From assembly GCA_964641455.1 (NCBI GenBank), contig CAZXLH010000003.1, positions 1 through 64,000 on the forward strand: a stretch of DNA of 64,000 bases. The letters run 5' to 3'. The notes under the pieces are model-generated. The model saw nothing but the letters and a program-made list of their open reading frames with translations. It had not been told where the DNA came from and made no database searches. The position numbers and the translations under genes are program-made. Source of the stretch: DTU015 sp964641455. GTDB taxonomy: Bacteria > Bacillota > Sulfobacillia > Fermentithermobacillales > Fermentithermobacillaceae. Below, piece after piece: positions 1-8,848 of this stretch (within the stretch, counting starts at the first letter, position 1; each line of letters begins with the position of its first letter).

Positions 1-2673
1 GTGGTTCATATGTTCAACCTGTTGGCCGGAAGCTGAAACTTTCAGGATAAACTCCCGCATGGCTTCATGAAAAAAACTTCCTGCCTTAAGAGGATCTAAC
101 TCAAACACTTCCCGTTCCCTAAGCCCTAAACCGTCTCTGGCAAAGTGCCGGAAAGGGCATTGCTGAAATCTCTCCAATCTGGAAACGCTGGTAACAAGCG
201 GGCGTCCATATAATTTCTCAGATAAAACTTCACCCAACCGTTCGGCCTTATTGCTGTAACCAAGGGAACTAAGGATTCTGCGGCTCCTTGCTGCCCTGGA
301 AGGCTCAAGCATCCACCGGTACGCTTCCTCCCAGACGATTCCGGGATAGATACCCTGCCTCATAAGAGATAAACGGCGGGCAGCAAGGCTCCATACCGTA
401 ACAGGCGCAAGGTAATCCAAATCTTCCGGATACGTACCAGGGGGATCCAGAGAAACCAGGCGTTCTTGTTTATAGGGCATGATGCTCTTTACCCACCCAA
501 CCACAGAAGAAGGCACAACGGTTTTTCCTTCGCTGTCTCCAAGCGGGTACGAAATATACAGTGCCTTTCGAGGCCGTGTAAGAGCTATGTATACCAGATA
601 TTGCTCATGAAGTTGTTTGATTCGCGATGATGGCTCAAGGTTCAATCCTGTCTTTATGAGAATCTCTCGTTCCTTGTCTGTGAAAACTCCTTCTTCCGCT
701 TGCTTCTTTGGAAAATCCCCTTCAAGGGCCCCTAACAGGAAGGTAACCTGACACTCAGGCTGCCTTGTACGATCCAGGCTCCCTACAAGCACCTGGTCAA
801 GAGAAGGCGGTATTGCGCCTAACCTGATATCTTCCAAGCCTGCATTAATCAAAAGAGAGTACGTTCTTAAATCACAAGGCTGATCTCCCAAAATTTCCAC
901 AGTTTGTTCCAAAATCTCAAGGGTTTTATCCCATACCCCTGCATGCTCAAGTGCAGAAACAAAGTCTCCATGGCTTTCACAACCTTTTTGCCACTGAGAA
1001 AGAGTTTTGGGAACCTCAAGTTCCAAAAGCAGGTTATATACAGCCATTGATATTTCTCTTGTAGTTAACCGTGGCTCAGTTTGCCTTAAGTTGTTTGTAT
1101 CGCAGGCCTCATTGCTTTCCGGAACTTTTAGGCAGTGATAAAACTTTGAAAATGCAGCCATTGCTTCTCGCCTGATTTGATCTATTCTTTGCCCGCCCCG
1201 GATATCTCCCGGATCATCTTCATCTGAAATAAATTGCTTGGTATACTGCCAGGGTTCCTGGGAAATCCATCTTTGCCCTCGTATTCCGCACGCAAGTACA
1301 TAGTTTTCGAGCCGGTCTACCAATTCGCGTTCAACCGGCACAAGGTCAGTTTTCAAAAACCGAAACACCGAATCAAATCCGAAATCGCTAAGCACGATAT
1401 CAAAAGCAGATCTTATTAACTCAGCCAAAGGATGATGGGACAAAGAGCGCTTTTGGTCAAGGAAAAACGGAATGTTATGATCTTGAAAAGTGATTTCGAT
1501 AAGATCCTTGTATTTCTCAACACTTCTCAATTCAACGGTGATGTCTCTGAATCTAAGCCCCTCTTCACGGACCATCTTCAAAATTTCCCTTGCCACAAAC
1601 TCAACTTCGGCACGTGGATTCACTGCGGCCACCAGTTCAACGCCGCAAGGCTGTGTATTTGACTCATCCTGGCCCAAACCTGCGTCTATGTGATTTTTGG
1701 CTTCACGGCTCAACAAAGCATCAAATGAGGGTTTGGCTCCTCGCTCTTTATGCCTGAATTCATACTCAACCTGTGAAAGCTCGCGGCTTTTAAACCTTGG
1801 CAAAAGTGGTTTTTCACCTAAAATAATCGTTTCTTCGATAGGAACTCCATTTTCCCGGCAGATCTGTGTTATATTTTCATAAACTTCCCTCACCGGGTGG
1901 AACAAGCTGGTTTCTCTTGGCTTGTGTTGAATTTCCTCACGATCCATACAAAGGGCAATGCTAACCTTGGACGCAATATTGAGCATTGAAGAAATCACTT
2001 TGTACTCTTTAGGCGTAAACCCTGAGAACCCGTCGATCCATACCGAAGCATCTCTTACCAGGCTGGAACGGTGCATTCCAGACGCTGCTAATTCCAGGTA
2101 ATCATCAGGATCCAGGAAATTATCTTCCAGAAACTCGTGGTACTTACCGTATATTAACCCGAGATCATCGAGTTTCTGTGAAAGAAAAGGAGGGCTGCTG
2201 CCTTGTCCCTCAGCCTCAAGCCTGAAATCGCCTGGCATTATGTCGTAGGCATTAAACTCTGACAGCGCCTGAATTACGGTTTCCCGAAACCCTGGATAGT
2301 CTACCATGGGCCCATACACACTCAAACTATTTCTGTGCTCCCATAAAATAGACTGGATAGCCATGCTCCGGCCAACAGGTGTAATAAACGGCCGGGTAGC
2401 CCCGCCAACCTCTTCCAAGATTCGTAAGCAAAGGCGCCTAAAGCCCAGAATATGAAGATTTATGAAACCTTGAAGCCTGCCATCTTCAAGAACAGCCTTC
2501 TCCATTTGAAAAGTTGCCTGATCTGGGACAACTATCAAGATAGGAGGCGCAGACAGTGTATGAGACCCTTGTATCTTACCTTCTGTAAGACAACTAAGCT
2601 CGTCAATCACCGAATCAATTATATATTGTGTTTTGCCTGAACCGGCAGGCCCGATTATCAACCGTAAACCCAT
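1..2673 (-). CDS. addB: ATP-dependent nuclease subunit B (partial, C-terminus beyond left edge)
   Basis: AddB is the helicase-like and Fe-S nuclease subunit of the AddAB (RecBCD-type) enzyme that resects double-strand breaks for recombination. The reading frame is open from the ATG at 2673 to the window edge (891 codons of a usual 1150 or so). Residues 8-15 read GPAGSGKT (Walker A), and near residue 50 comes VPDQATFQMEK, an AddB hallmark. Near residue 839 stands FQQCPFRHFARDGL followed by a conserved REREVFELD stretch. This is the first cysteine of the AddB iron-sulphur staple at the entry to the nuclease domain; the other three cysteines would lie past the edge. addA is normally the next gene, so it would lie to the left. 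Confidence 0.92.
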   Translation of the reverse strand, partial: MGLRLIIGPAGSGKTQYIIDSVIDELSCLTEGKIQGSHTLSAPPILIVVPDQATFQMEKAVLEDGRLQGFINLHILGFRRLCLRILEEVGGATRPFITPVGRSMAIQSILWEHRNSLSVYGPMVDYPGFRETVIQALSEFNAYDIMPGDFRLEAEGQGSSPPFLSQKLDDLGLIYGKYHEFLEDNFLDPDDYLELAASGMHRSSLVRDASVWIDGFSGFTPKEYKVISSMLNIASKVSIALCMDREEIQHKPRETSLFHPVREVYENITQICRENGVPIEETIILGEKPLLPRFKSRELSQVEYEFRHKERGAKPSFDALLSREAKNHIDAGLGQDESNTQPCGVELVAAVNPRAEVEFVAREILKMVREEGLRFRDITVELRSVEKYKDLIEITFQDHNIPFFLDQKRSLSHHPLAELIRSAFDIVLSDFGFDSVFRFLKTDLVPVERELVDRLENYVLACGIRGQRWISQEPWQYTKQFISDEDDPGDIRGGQRIDQIRREAMAAFSKFYHCLKVPESNEACDTNNLRQTEPRLTTREISMAVYNLLLELEVPKTLSQWQKGCESHGDFVSALEHAGVWDKTLEILEQTVEILGDQPCDLRTYSLLINAGLEDIRLGAIPPSLDQVLVGSLDRTRQPECQVTFLLGALEGDFPKKQAEEGVFTDKEREILIKTGLNLEPSSRIKQLHEQYLVYIALTRPRKALYISYPLGDSEGKTVVPSSVVGWVKSIMPYKQERLVSLDPPGTYPEDLDYLAPVTVWSLAARRLSLMRQGIYPGIVWEEAYRWMLEPSRAARSRRILSSLGYSNKAERLGEVLSEKLYGRPLVTSVSRLERFQQCPFRHFARDGLGLREREVFELDPLKAGSFFHEAMREFILKVSASGQQVEHMNH

Positions 2674-2754
2674 ATATGGAACCACCCTAGGTTAACTTCG
2701 TCTAAACACAGGCGGTTTCCTGTTTATCCAGGTAAAACCCAGGCTAATCCAAAC

Positions 2755-3537
2755 CTATTTCCCAGTGTCAGCCAATGCAATCTCATACATTGCTTTAAAC
2801 CCCATGGTGATAAGCTGATCCTCTCCTTCAACGTACAAAGGATCTTTACCGTGATGAGCAACAGCAAAATCTTTAGTAGCACCGGACTTGACAGATACCT
2901 CTTTTGTTCTTGGCCCGTTATCGAGCACAAAAGCAGCCCCGCAACGAAAACCTCTCATAAGGCCAATGATAAACTGGGTATCTGCTTCCATTTCAATGCA
3001 TAAAATGCCGCCCTTTCTAAGAATGGACCGCTTGTCCTGGTCATCCGGAGCATAAAACGCATCAACAGTAGCCACCGGGCCTATAAGAGCTTGAACCCCG
3101 TTTTTGCCGGCCGATTTAAAAAGAGCCCTGGTAACTGTAAAATCAGCAACTGCCGGAAAGGGTTTGGCAAGATATTCATCGGCTGTACCTCCGCCTCTGT
3201 ATGAAGCAGTGGCTATTACAATATCACCTACGCCGGTATTTTCAGCCACGCCTCCTGCAGAACCTATCCGGATGAAAGTATCAGCGCCCATATTGCCAAG
3301 TTCCTCCATGGCTATAGCTACTTGAGGGCCACCCATTCCTGTAGAACATACAGTCATGGAAACCCCTTTATGCAAGCCTGTGTAGACAAAATAACCCCGC
3401 GTATCACTGACAAGCCTCATATCATCCAGTTTTTCAGCCATTTTCCGGCCACGCACATGATCACCAGGAATAAAACAATATCTGGCTATATCCTCGTCTT
3501 TTGCCTTTATATGATGTTGGGTAAATACTTCAGGCAT
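2755..3537 (-). CDS. Nucleoside phosphorylase (uridine phosphorylase-like)
   Basis: This 260-residue protein has the length and motifs of the hexameric nucleoside phosphorylase family (Udp/DeoD type). It shows the N-terminal phosphate loop (IPGDHVRGR), the glycine-rich IRIGSAGG strand near residue 90 and CIEMEADTQF near residue 180, where Glu and Met contact the ribose. It would split a (deoxy)nucleoside with phosphate into base and (deoxy)ribose-1-phosphate in the cytoplasm. It follows deoB by one base with its own GGAGGTG site, so the two probably form a nucleoside-salvage pair feeding pentose-1-phosphate to DeoB. Uridine versus purine preference cannot be decided here; the overall look is nearer Udp. 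Confidence 0.85.
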   Translation of the reverse strand: MPEVFTQHHIKAKDEDIARYCFIPGDHVRGRKMAEKLDDMRLVSDTRGYFVYTGLHKGVSMTVCSTGMGGPQVAIAMEELGNMGADTFIRIGSAGGVAENTGVGDIVIATASYRGGGTADEYLAKPFPAVADFTVTRALFKSAGKNGVQALIGPVATVDAFYAPDDQDKRSILRKGGILCIEMEADTQFIIGLMRGFRCGAAFVLDNGPRTKEVSVKSGATKDFAVAHHGKDPLYVEGEDQLITMGFKAMYEIALADTGK

Positions 3538-3538
3538 T

Positions 3539-4747
3539 TTACACCTCCATAATTCGAGAGCAAAAACTCATGCCGTCTCCGCCGTAATCAATTTTCAAAA
3601 GTTCAGCCACTGTAGCCCCTAAATCTGCAAAAGTACTCCTCGTTTCCAAAATAACACCTTGTTTTACCGGTTGCCCGCAGATTAGCAAAGGTACATATTC
3701 TCTTGAGTGATCAGTGCTTGGAGTGGTAGGGTCACATCCATGATCTGCAGTTATAATAACCACATCCTGAGGCCCAAGCAAACCCGTTAAGCCTGGCAGG
3801 GCACGATCAAATTCACAAAGGGCCTCAGCGTACCCCTTAACATTGTTCCGATGCCCGTAAAGCATGTCAAAGTCAACCAAGTTGGCAAAAACCAAATGCC
3901 TACCACCAGCGGTTGAGAGCCTATGTGGCTTACAACCCCGGGTATGTAAGAGCCGTTTCAAAGTTTCTATGCCTTCCAAGTTAGATACTGTGCTTATCCG
4001 TTTGCCAATTCCCCTGCCGGCAAATATGTCATGTATCTTACCTACTCCGGTCACAAATACTCCGGATTCATTTGCGTAATCAAGCAACGTTCTTCTTATA
4101 GGAGCCAGTGAGAAATCTTTTCGGTTAACCGTTCTGAAAAAACTGCCGGGTGTGCCCAAAAAGGGCCTGGCAATCACTCTCGCCACCAAGTTATCGCCAA
4201 CAAGAATATCTCGTGCCTCTTGCGACCACGAATACAAAGTGGATAAGGGCACCACTTCCTCATGACAAGCTATTTGAAATACGCTGTCTGCCGAAGTGTA
4301 GACAATCGGATAACCGGTTTCCATGTGCAATTGGCCAAGTTCTTCAATGATCACAGTTCCTGAAGCAGGCTTGTTGCCCAAAACCTTACGCCCTATGGCA
4401 CATTCAAATTGATCAATTATGTCCCTGGAGAATCCTTTAGGATAAGTCCTAAAAGGCTTGTCTAATATGATACCGGCGATTTCCCAATGTCCTGTTGTGG
4501 TGTCTTTTCCCGGTGAAGCCATAGCCATACGCCCACAAGCTCCCACAGGAACCATTTCGGGAGTGCCGGGTATATCCAGAAGATTGCCTATCCCGAGTTT
4601 AGCCAGGTTAGGCAGAGAAAGGTTGCCTAGGGCTTTGGCTATGTTACCGAGGGTATTGGAACCCTGATCATTGTACAAATGAGCATCAGGAAGCGCTCCA
4701 ATACCCACACTGTCAAGTACAATCAGAAACACTCTTTCTACTTGCAC
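3539..4747 (-). CDS. deoB: Phosphopentomutase
   Basis: DeoB interconverts (deoxy)ribose-1-phosphate and -5-phosphate. It belongs to the alkaline-phosphatase superfamily with two metal ions. The start shows RVFLIVLDSVGIGALPDA, where the Asp is a metal ligand, then GSNTLGNIA, KDTTTGHWE (with the catalytic Thr region), DFDMLYGHRN and ITADHGCDPTTPSTDHSRE with further metal ligands. I place the start at a GTG (4747) preceded at about 10 bases by AAAGGTG; this matches the family N-terminus. An upstream TTG (4807) or ATG (4795) would add about 20 residues with no family counterpart. The downstream nucleoside phosphorylase supplies its substrate. Confidence 0.93.
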   Translation of the reverse strand: MQVERVFLIVLDSVGIGALPDAHLYNDQGSNTLGNIAKALGNLSLPNLAKLGIGNLLDIPGTPEMVPVGACGRMAMASPGKDTTTGHWEIAGIILDKPFRTYPKGFSRDIIDQFECAIGRKVLGNKPASGTVIIEELGQLHMETGYPIVYTSADSVFQIACHEEVVPLSTLYSWSQEARDILVGDNLVARVIARPFLGTPGSFFRTVNRKDFSLAPIRRTLLDYANESGVFVTGVGKIHDIFAGRGIGKRISTVSNLEGIETLKRLLHTRGCKPHRLSTAGGRHLVFANLVDFDMLYGHRNNVKGYAEALCEFDRALPGLTGLLGPQDVVIITADHGCDPTTPSTDHSREYVPLLICGQPVKQGVILETRSTFADLGATVAELLKIDYGGDGMSFCSRIMEV

Positions 4748-4833
4748 TGTTTCATTACACCTTTTTAAACCGGTGCTACAAATCCGATCTGTCATGCTTA
4801 CCGTCAAACTGCTTTATGCTTTAGGAAAATAAA

Positions 4834-6489
4834 TCAAAGAAGTGTTACACTGCAAAGTACAAGAGGCCTTCTGCCCAATTCGCTTCTGAACAACCGCCTT
4901 ATGATGGAAGCCAGTTCTTCTTCGACCAATTCTTTGTTCTGCAAAGTTTCTTTGGGCAGCACCGAAAAGTATTCTTTGGTTCTGTTAATCACTTCTGACG
5001 TAACGGCATCCTGATGTTGTTCGCTGATTAGGCCTACACTCTTAACTTGTGGCGGGCAGATAAACTTGCCTGTGCCCCCGGAAAGTACACATGACAAGAA
5101 CACTGCACCTGCTTCTCCAAGCGACTGTCTTTCTCTAAGAATGGGATGCCCTATGTCACCTATTCCGTACCCGTCTACAAATATATCCCTTGTTTGAATC
5201 TTACCGAGTATTTCCCCTCGTTGAGGAGTTAACCTAAAGATTGTGCCATTTTCACCAATAAGCACATTAGAGGGCGGTACACCGGTGGCTATAGCCAGTT
5301 GGGAATGTATAATCAAATGCCTATACTCTCCGTGAACAGGAATAAAAATTCTGGGTTTTGTGAGATTGAGCATTATCTTGAGTTCTTCCTGGCTTGCATG
5401 CCCTGATACATGAACCCCGGACTCGGGTGTATAGATTACATCGGCTCCTCGCCTGAATAGATTATCAACCACCTGTGATACGGTAGTCTCGTTGCCTGGC
5501 ACAGGAGAAGCGGCCATGACCACCAGATCTCCTTTGAGAATATTAATCTGCCTGTGCCGTCCTACAGACATACGGGAAAGCGCTGAAAGAGGTTCCCCCT
5601 GGCTTCCGGTGCTCAATACCACTATTTTTGACAATGGATACTTATTTATGTCATGAACACTAATAAGCGTGCCTAGCGGAACTTTGAGAAAACCCATACT
5701 CATAGCAACTTCTACTACATTTTCCATGCTGCGGCCTACAACACATACTTTTCTCCCATGCTCGTGGGCAGCATCGATTACCTGCTGGATTCTTGGAACA
5801 TTTGAAGCAAACGAAGTTACTATTATTCTTCCCTTGGCCTGATGAAACACCTGGGAAAGTTTTTTACCTACGACTTTTTCTGAAGGGGTATATCCGGGGC
5901 GATCTGCATGGGTGCTGTCTGAAAGTAATGCAAGCACCCCTTCCTCGCCTACCTCTGCAAGCCGGTGATAGTCTGATACCTCTCCATCTACAGGGGTTTG
6001 ATCGAATTTGAAGTCACCTGTAAAAACCAATGTTCCACAAGGTGTATATATAATTAACCCTGCACTGTCTGATACAGAGTGGGTCATTCTTACAAACTCA
6101 ACTTCAATAGACCCCAATTTAATTCTGTCCCTTGGTGAAACAGTTCTAAAATCAAACTCGCCTTCAAAGTTTTCATCCATTTTTCTGCGAGCAAGCCCTA
6201 ATGTAAGTTTGGTACCATATACAGGAACATTTACCTCGCTAAGAACAAAAGGCAATGAACCTACGTGGTCTTCATGCCCATGAGTCAGAACAATACCCCT
6301 AAGGCGATTTTTCCTTTTGACCAAATAGGAAATATCAGGAACCACAAAGTCGACGCCAGGCATTTCATCCTTGGGAAAAGCGAGCCCACAGTCAATTGCA
6401 ATCATGTCAGGGCCCGATTCGAGAAGCATAAGATTCTTACCAATCTCACCCAAACCGCCCAATGCAACCAATCGTATTTCTTTTGTCAT
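4834..6489 (-). CDS. rnj: Ribonuclease J
   Basis: RNase J is a metallo-beta-lactamase/beta-CASP ribonuclease with endo- and 5'-3' exonuclease activity, central to mRNA decay in Bacillota. The 551-residue length is typical. Residues 70-75 are HGHEDH (zinc ligands), FTGDFKFDQTP supplies another metal-binding Asp, and SDSTHADRPGYTPSE plus ASPVPGNET and PVHGEYRHL are RNase J beta-CASP signatures. The C-terminal dimerisation domain is present. B. subtilis has two paralogues (rnjA and rnjB); which one this matches cannot be told. The gene is monocistronic or read through from an upstream promoter. Confidence 0.93.
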   Translation of the reverse strand: MTKEIRLVALGGLGEIGKNLMLLESGPDMIAIDCGLAFPKDEMPGVDFVVPDISYLVKRKNRLRGIVLTHGHEDHVGSLPFVLSEVNVPVYGTKLTLGLARRKMDENFEGEFDFRTVSPRDRIKLGSIEVEFVRMTHSVSDSAGLIIYTPCGTLVFTGDFKFDQTPVDGEVSDYHRLAEVGEEGVLALLSDSTHADRPGYTPSEKVVGKKLSQVFHQAKGRIIVTSFASNVPRIQQVIDAAHEHGRKVCVVGRSMENVVEVAMSMGFLKVPLGTLISVHDINKYPLSKIVVLSTGSQGEPLSALSRMSVGRHRQINILKGDLVVMAASPVPGNETTVSQVVDNLFRRGADVIYTPESGVHVSGHASQEELKIMLNLTKPRIFIPVHGEYRHLIIHSQLAIATGVPPSNVLIGENGTIFRLTPQRGEILGKIQTRDIFVDGYGIGDIGHPILRERQSLGEAGAVFLSCVLSGGTGKFICPPQVKSVGLISEQHQDAVTSEVINRTKEYFSVLPKETLQNKELVEEELASIIRRLFRSELGRRPLVLCSVTLL

Positions 6490-6556
6490 ATTTCCTCACC
6501 AAATGCTAGTATAGCCTGTCTCGCTCAGGAATGCCAGAACATGGTTTCAAAATCAT

Positions 6557-6577
6557 GGGCGGCAAGGTGTGCCGCCC
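6557..6577 (-). terminator. Hairpin downstream of the stress-protein gene
   Basis: A perfect 8-bp GC-rich stem (GGGCGGCA / TGCCGCCC) with a 5-nt loop lies 16 bases past the stop of the general stress protein gene. On the minus strand it is followed by ATGATTTTG, a weak U-tract, so it is a plausible rho-independent terminator. Confidence 0.5.
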
Positions 6578-6592
6578 GTTTAATTGTGGCTC

Positions 6593-7078
6593 TTAGTGAG
6601 TCTCTACTTCATGAGCGCCATGCCGCCGGAAAATGTCTGCCGCTTCATTGATTCTGGTGTCATTTGTCCTTACCATAGCTACAACTTTACCTTCCCTAAC
6701 CCTCTGCTCATACCTCTCACCAACATCTTCCGGAATACCCCAGTCTATTAGTCCACCTGCTATTCCACCGGTAACTGCCCCGCTTAAAGCCGCTGCAATA
6801 GGGCCTGCTGCAACTATCGGGCCAATCCCTGGAATAGCCAGTGCTCCAACTCCGGCTAAAAGGCCTGCAACTCCACCAATGGCACCACCTGTAGTAACTC
6901 CACCTGAAATATCAGGGCCGGCTTCCATATCGCCACGCCCACGGCCGCCCCTGCCTGCCGTAGCCTTTTTGGCTACAATCGAAATTTCATTTTCTTTGAA
7001 CCCTTTTCTTTGCAGGTCATCTACAGCTCTTTCGGCTTGCGTTGTATTATCGAAAACTCCCAAAACTGTCTTCTGCAT
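6593..7078 (-). CDS. General stress protein 17M-like (YflT-type) protein
   Basis: This 161-residue protein starts with MQKTVLGVFDNTTQAERAVDDL, typical of the YflT/general-stress-protein-17M domain: a small alpha-beta fold with an AERAVDDLQRKGF helix and an EISIVAK strand. The middle is a glycine/alanine-rich stretch (residues about 65-115) that could form a hydrophobic helical hairpin. The C-terminal part ends in a second beta-alpha unit (KVVAMVRTNDTRINEAADIFRRHGAHEVETH). Molecular function is not known for the family; B. subtilis members are stress-induced. A clear GGAGGTG precedes the ATG. It is divergent from the next gene. Confidence 0.75.
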   Translation of the reverse strand: MQKTVLGVFDNTTQAERAVDDLQRKGFKENEISIVAKKATAGRGGRGRGDMEAGPDISGGVTTGGAIGGVAGLLAGVGALAIPGIGPIVAAGPIAAALSGAVTGGIAGGLIDWGIPEDVGERYEQRVREGKVVAMVRTNDTRINEAADIFRRHGAHEVETH

Positions 7079-7210
7079 CTAATACATACACCTCCCAGTT
7101 GGTTCTGAGGCTATTGTCCCCTTACAACCGCACTGAAATTCAAAAACTTAAAATTGGGCATAAAATTCGCAAATTCAAAATATGTAAAAGTAGACAAGGA
7201 GGGGAAATAG

Positions 7211-7531
7211 ATGTTCTATTCGGTGATTGTGACACTTGTGGCCTTCATTCTGATTTATGCTTCAATGAGTGTAAGAGTTAATAGAATTGAATCTGTCAGA
7301 GCCCGCAAGAGAACTTACGAAGAAATGCCTTCGCCTCTTGCCGAAGCCATTAAAGACTTTGTGGCCGTTGCAGGAGGAGTTTATCTGGCCCTCATGGCAC
7401 TTTCAGAATTCCTGAAGGTACCGGCTCCTATCCAGGCAGAGGTTTGGGGGATATCCTTTGACCCTATAGCGGTTGTGGCAATAGTTCTTGCAGTAGCGGC
7501 TCCCATGTTCCCAACCAAAAGCAGAATCTGA
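7211..7531 (+). CDS. Small membrane protein, unknown function
   Basis: This 106-residue protein has a strong ribosome binding site (AAGGAGGGG, 6-7 bases ahead of the ATG). It has an N-terminal hydrophobic segment (residues 2-19), a charged region with several Arg (VNRIESVRARKRTYEEM), and two further hydrophobic segments (about 48-65 and 83-100), so probably three membrane passes. I do not recognise a family. It is divergent to the stress-protein gene and is followed by a minus-strand terminator, so it is probably transcribed alone from the AT-rich 130-base gap upstream. Confidence 0.6.
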   Translation: MFYSVIVTLVAFILIYASMSVRVNRIESVRARKRTYEEMPSPLAEAIKDFVAVAGGVYLALMALSEFLKVPAPIQAEVWGISFDPIAVVAIVLAVAAPMFPTKSRI

Positions 7532-7567
7532 AAGCAAGGCTTGAATGAACAGGGGCTTTCAAAGGCC

Positions 7568-7596
7568 AAATAAAAAGCAGGCTGTATGTCGCCTGC
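7568..7596 (-). terminator. Rho-independent terminator of the Spo0E-like gene
   Basis: On the minus strand the stem GCAGGC / GCCTGC (8-nt loop) is followed directly by TTTTTATTT, a standard intrinsic terminator 10 bases past the Spo0E-like stop codon. Confidence 0.7.
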
Positions 7597-7605
7597 AAAC
7601 CCTTG

Positions 7606-7791
7606 TCACCTAGAAGCTCGTTTCTTCGCTTGTAGTTTATACCATTTATTTACAAGCCTATCCAGGTGAGAACTAAGCGCTTCTGCGGCCTTCACCTTAT
7701 CGCAATTATATATATCTCCGACTTGCTCATGTAACCGGCCGCGAAGCAATTCAATCTCATCTAGGAGCTGCTCTTCGCTTCCGATTTGTAT
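7606..7791 (-). CDS. Spo0E-like aspartyl-phosphate phosphatase
   Basis: A frame of about 60 codons reads EEQLLDEIELLRGRLHEQV, then SSHLDRLVNKWYKLQAKK before TGA. This is the two-helix layout of the Spo0E family, including the Sx(2)LDxLVxxWY-like motif. These phosphatases remove phosphate from Spo0A or other response regulators and so delay sporulation. No ATG, GTG or TTG lies in frame between an upstream TGA (7804-7806) and the first helix. A GGGGGG ribosome-binding-like run is followed by ATA (7791) and ATC (7785), so a rare start codon or a sequence error is likely. The terminator downstream and the promoter with a Spo0A-like box upstream support a real gene. Confidence 0.6.
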   Translation of the reverse strand: MQIGSEEQLLDEIELLRGRLHEQVGDIYNCDKVKAAEALSSHLDRLVNKWYKLQAKKRASR

Positions 7792-7866
7792 TGACCCCCC
7801 TACGCTTCAGACCCTAAGACTGTCAATAGTTTCGCTTCGCGCTTACGTCTAAGAAATCCGCATACA

Positions 7867-7895
7867 ATTATAACCTTTTTTTGTCGAATTGGGAA
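7867..7895 (-). promoter_or_regulatory. Promoter with Spo0A-like box ahead of the Spo0E-like gene
   Basis: The minus strand carries TATAAT (plus positions 7867-7872) 17 bases after TTCCCA (7890-7895), a sigma-A-like pair with a poor -35. Between them the plus strand reads TGTCGAA (7882-7888), identical to the core Spo0A binding box of bacilli. Box recognition is from known biology; binding here is inference. Confidence 0.45.
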
Positions 7896-7959
7896 TACCC
7901 AGGCAGAAATATTGTCAAATGTTGCATTGGAAGGCTACCGAATGACATGCCATGCCATT

Positions 7960-8844
7960 TTACTCCAAATATCCCTGGGTATGGCAACCTTTTAGGCCTA
8001 ACCTTAACCCTTTGACTCTACGTAGATTATCTTCATCAGCAGTGGGGCTATCGCTTGGAGTTTCCATAATACCCGGGATACCAGGTTTCAATTGCGGGCT
8101 GTTGATAAGCGCCCTGAAGCCTTCTAACCCTATTTCGCCTTGCCCAATATGGTGGTGCCTGTCCCGGTGAGAACCCAAACTGCCTTTGGAATCATTAAGA
8201 TGGATAACTTCAAGTGAATCAAGCCCAACATGACTGTCAAATAAAGACAGAACCCGGCCTACAGCATCTTGTTCTGACAAATCATAACCCTGGCCAAAAG
8301 CATGGCATGTATCGAAACAAGTGCCTACCCTGTCACCTGGAAGCTCATCAATTATTGTTGCCAGCGCCTCAAACGTAGAGCCAACTTCCTGCCCCTGGCC
8401 GGCAGTATTCTCAAGTAAGAGCTTAACCGGCCCTGTATACTTGGCCAATACGTGCCTTAAGCTATGGATTACCCTTAAAAGAGCCTCCTCTGCATTAGGC
8501 GGCTCGTCCTTGCTTTTATGACCAACATGAGTTACCACAAATTGAGCGCCTAAAGTTTCGGCGCGAAATAAATCTTCAGCCAAAACCTCAATGGAATAAT
8601 TGCGCTTTCCAGGTTCAATTGAAGCCAGGTTTACAAAATAAGGGGCATGGATAATGAGTGGCCCTATTTGGTGCTCGTGAAATAACTGCCTCATCTTGGC
8701 AACATCACTTGCAACCAATTTTTTGGCTTTTCCGCCCCGAGGGCTGCGAGAGAATATCTGTACCGTCTCGCAACCCAACTCAATAGCGGCCTGAGCCATT
8801 TTTCCCATTCCACCCTGTATTGAAAGGTGAACGCCAAATCTCAT
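7960..8844 (-). CDS. nfo: Deoxyribonuclease IV (AP endonuclease)
   Basis: Endonuclease IV cuts the backbone 5' to abasic sites in base excision repair. It is a TIM barrel with three zinc ions. The start MRFGVHLSIQGG is diagnostic. Zinc ligands are visible in HAPYFVNLAS, VTHVGH, LLLENTAGQG, CFDTCHAFGQGYD, VIHLNDSKGSLGSHRDRHHHIGQG and the C-terminal IMETPSDSP. The 294-residue length is normal. It is 4 bases downstream of pnp and may be the last gene of the long translation operon. Confidence 0.94.
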   Translation of the reverse strand: MRFGVHLSIQGGMGKMAQAAIELGCETVQIFSRSPRGGKAKKLVASDVAKMRQLFHEHQIGPLIIHAPYFVNLASIEPGKRNYSIEVLAEDLFRAETLGAQFVVTHVGHKSKDEPPNAEEALLRVIHSLRHVLAKYTGPVKLLLENTAGQGQEVGSTFEALATIIDELPGDRVGTCFDTCHAFGQGYDLSEQDAVGRVLSLFDSHVGLDSLEVIHLNDSKGSLGSHRDRHHHIGQGEIGLEGFRALINSPQLKPGIPGIMETPSDSPTADEDNLRRVKGLRLGLKGCHTQGYLE

Positions 8845-8848
8845 TTGA

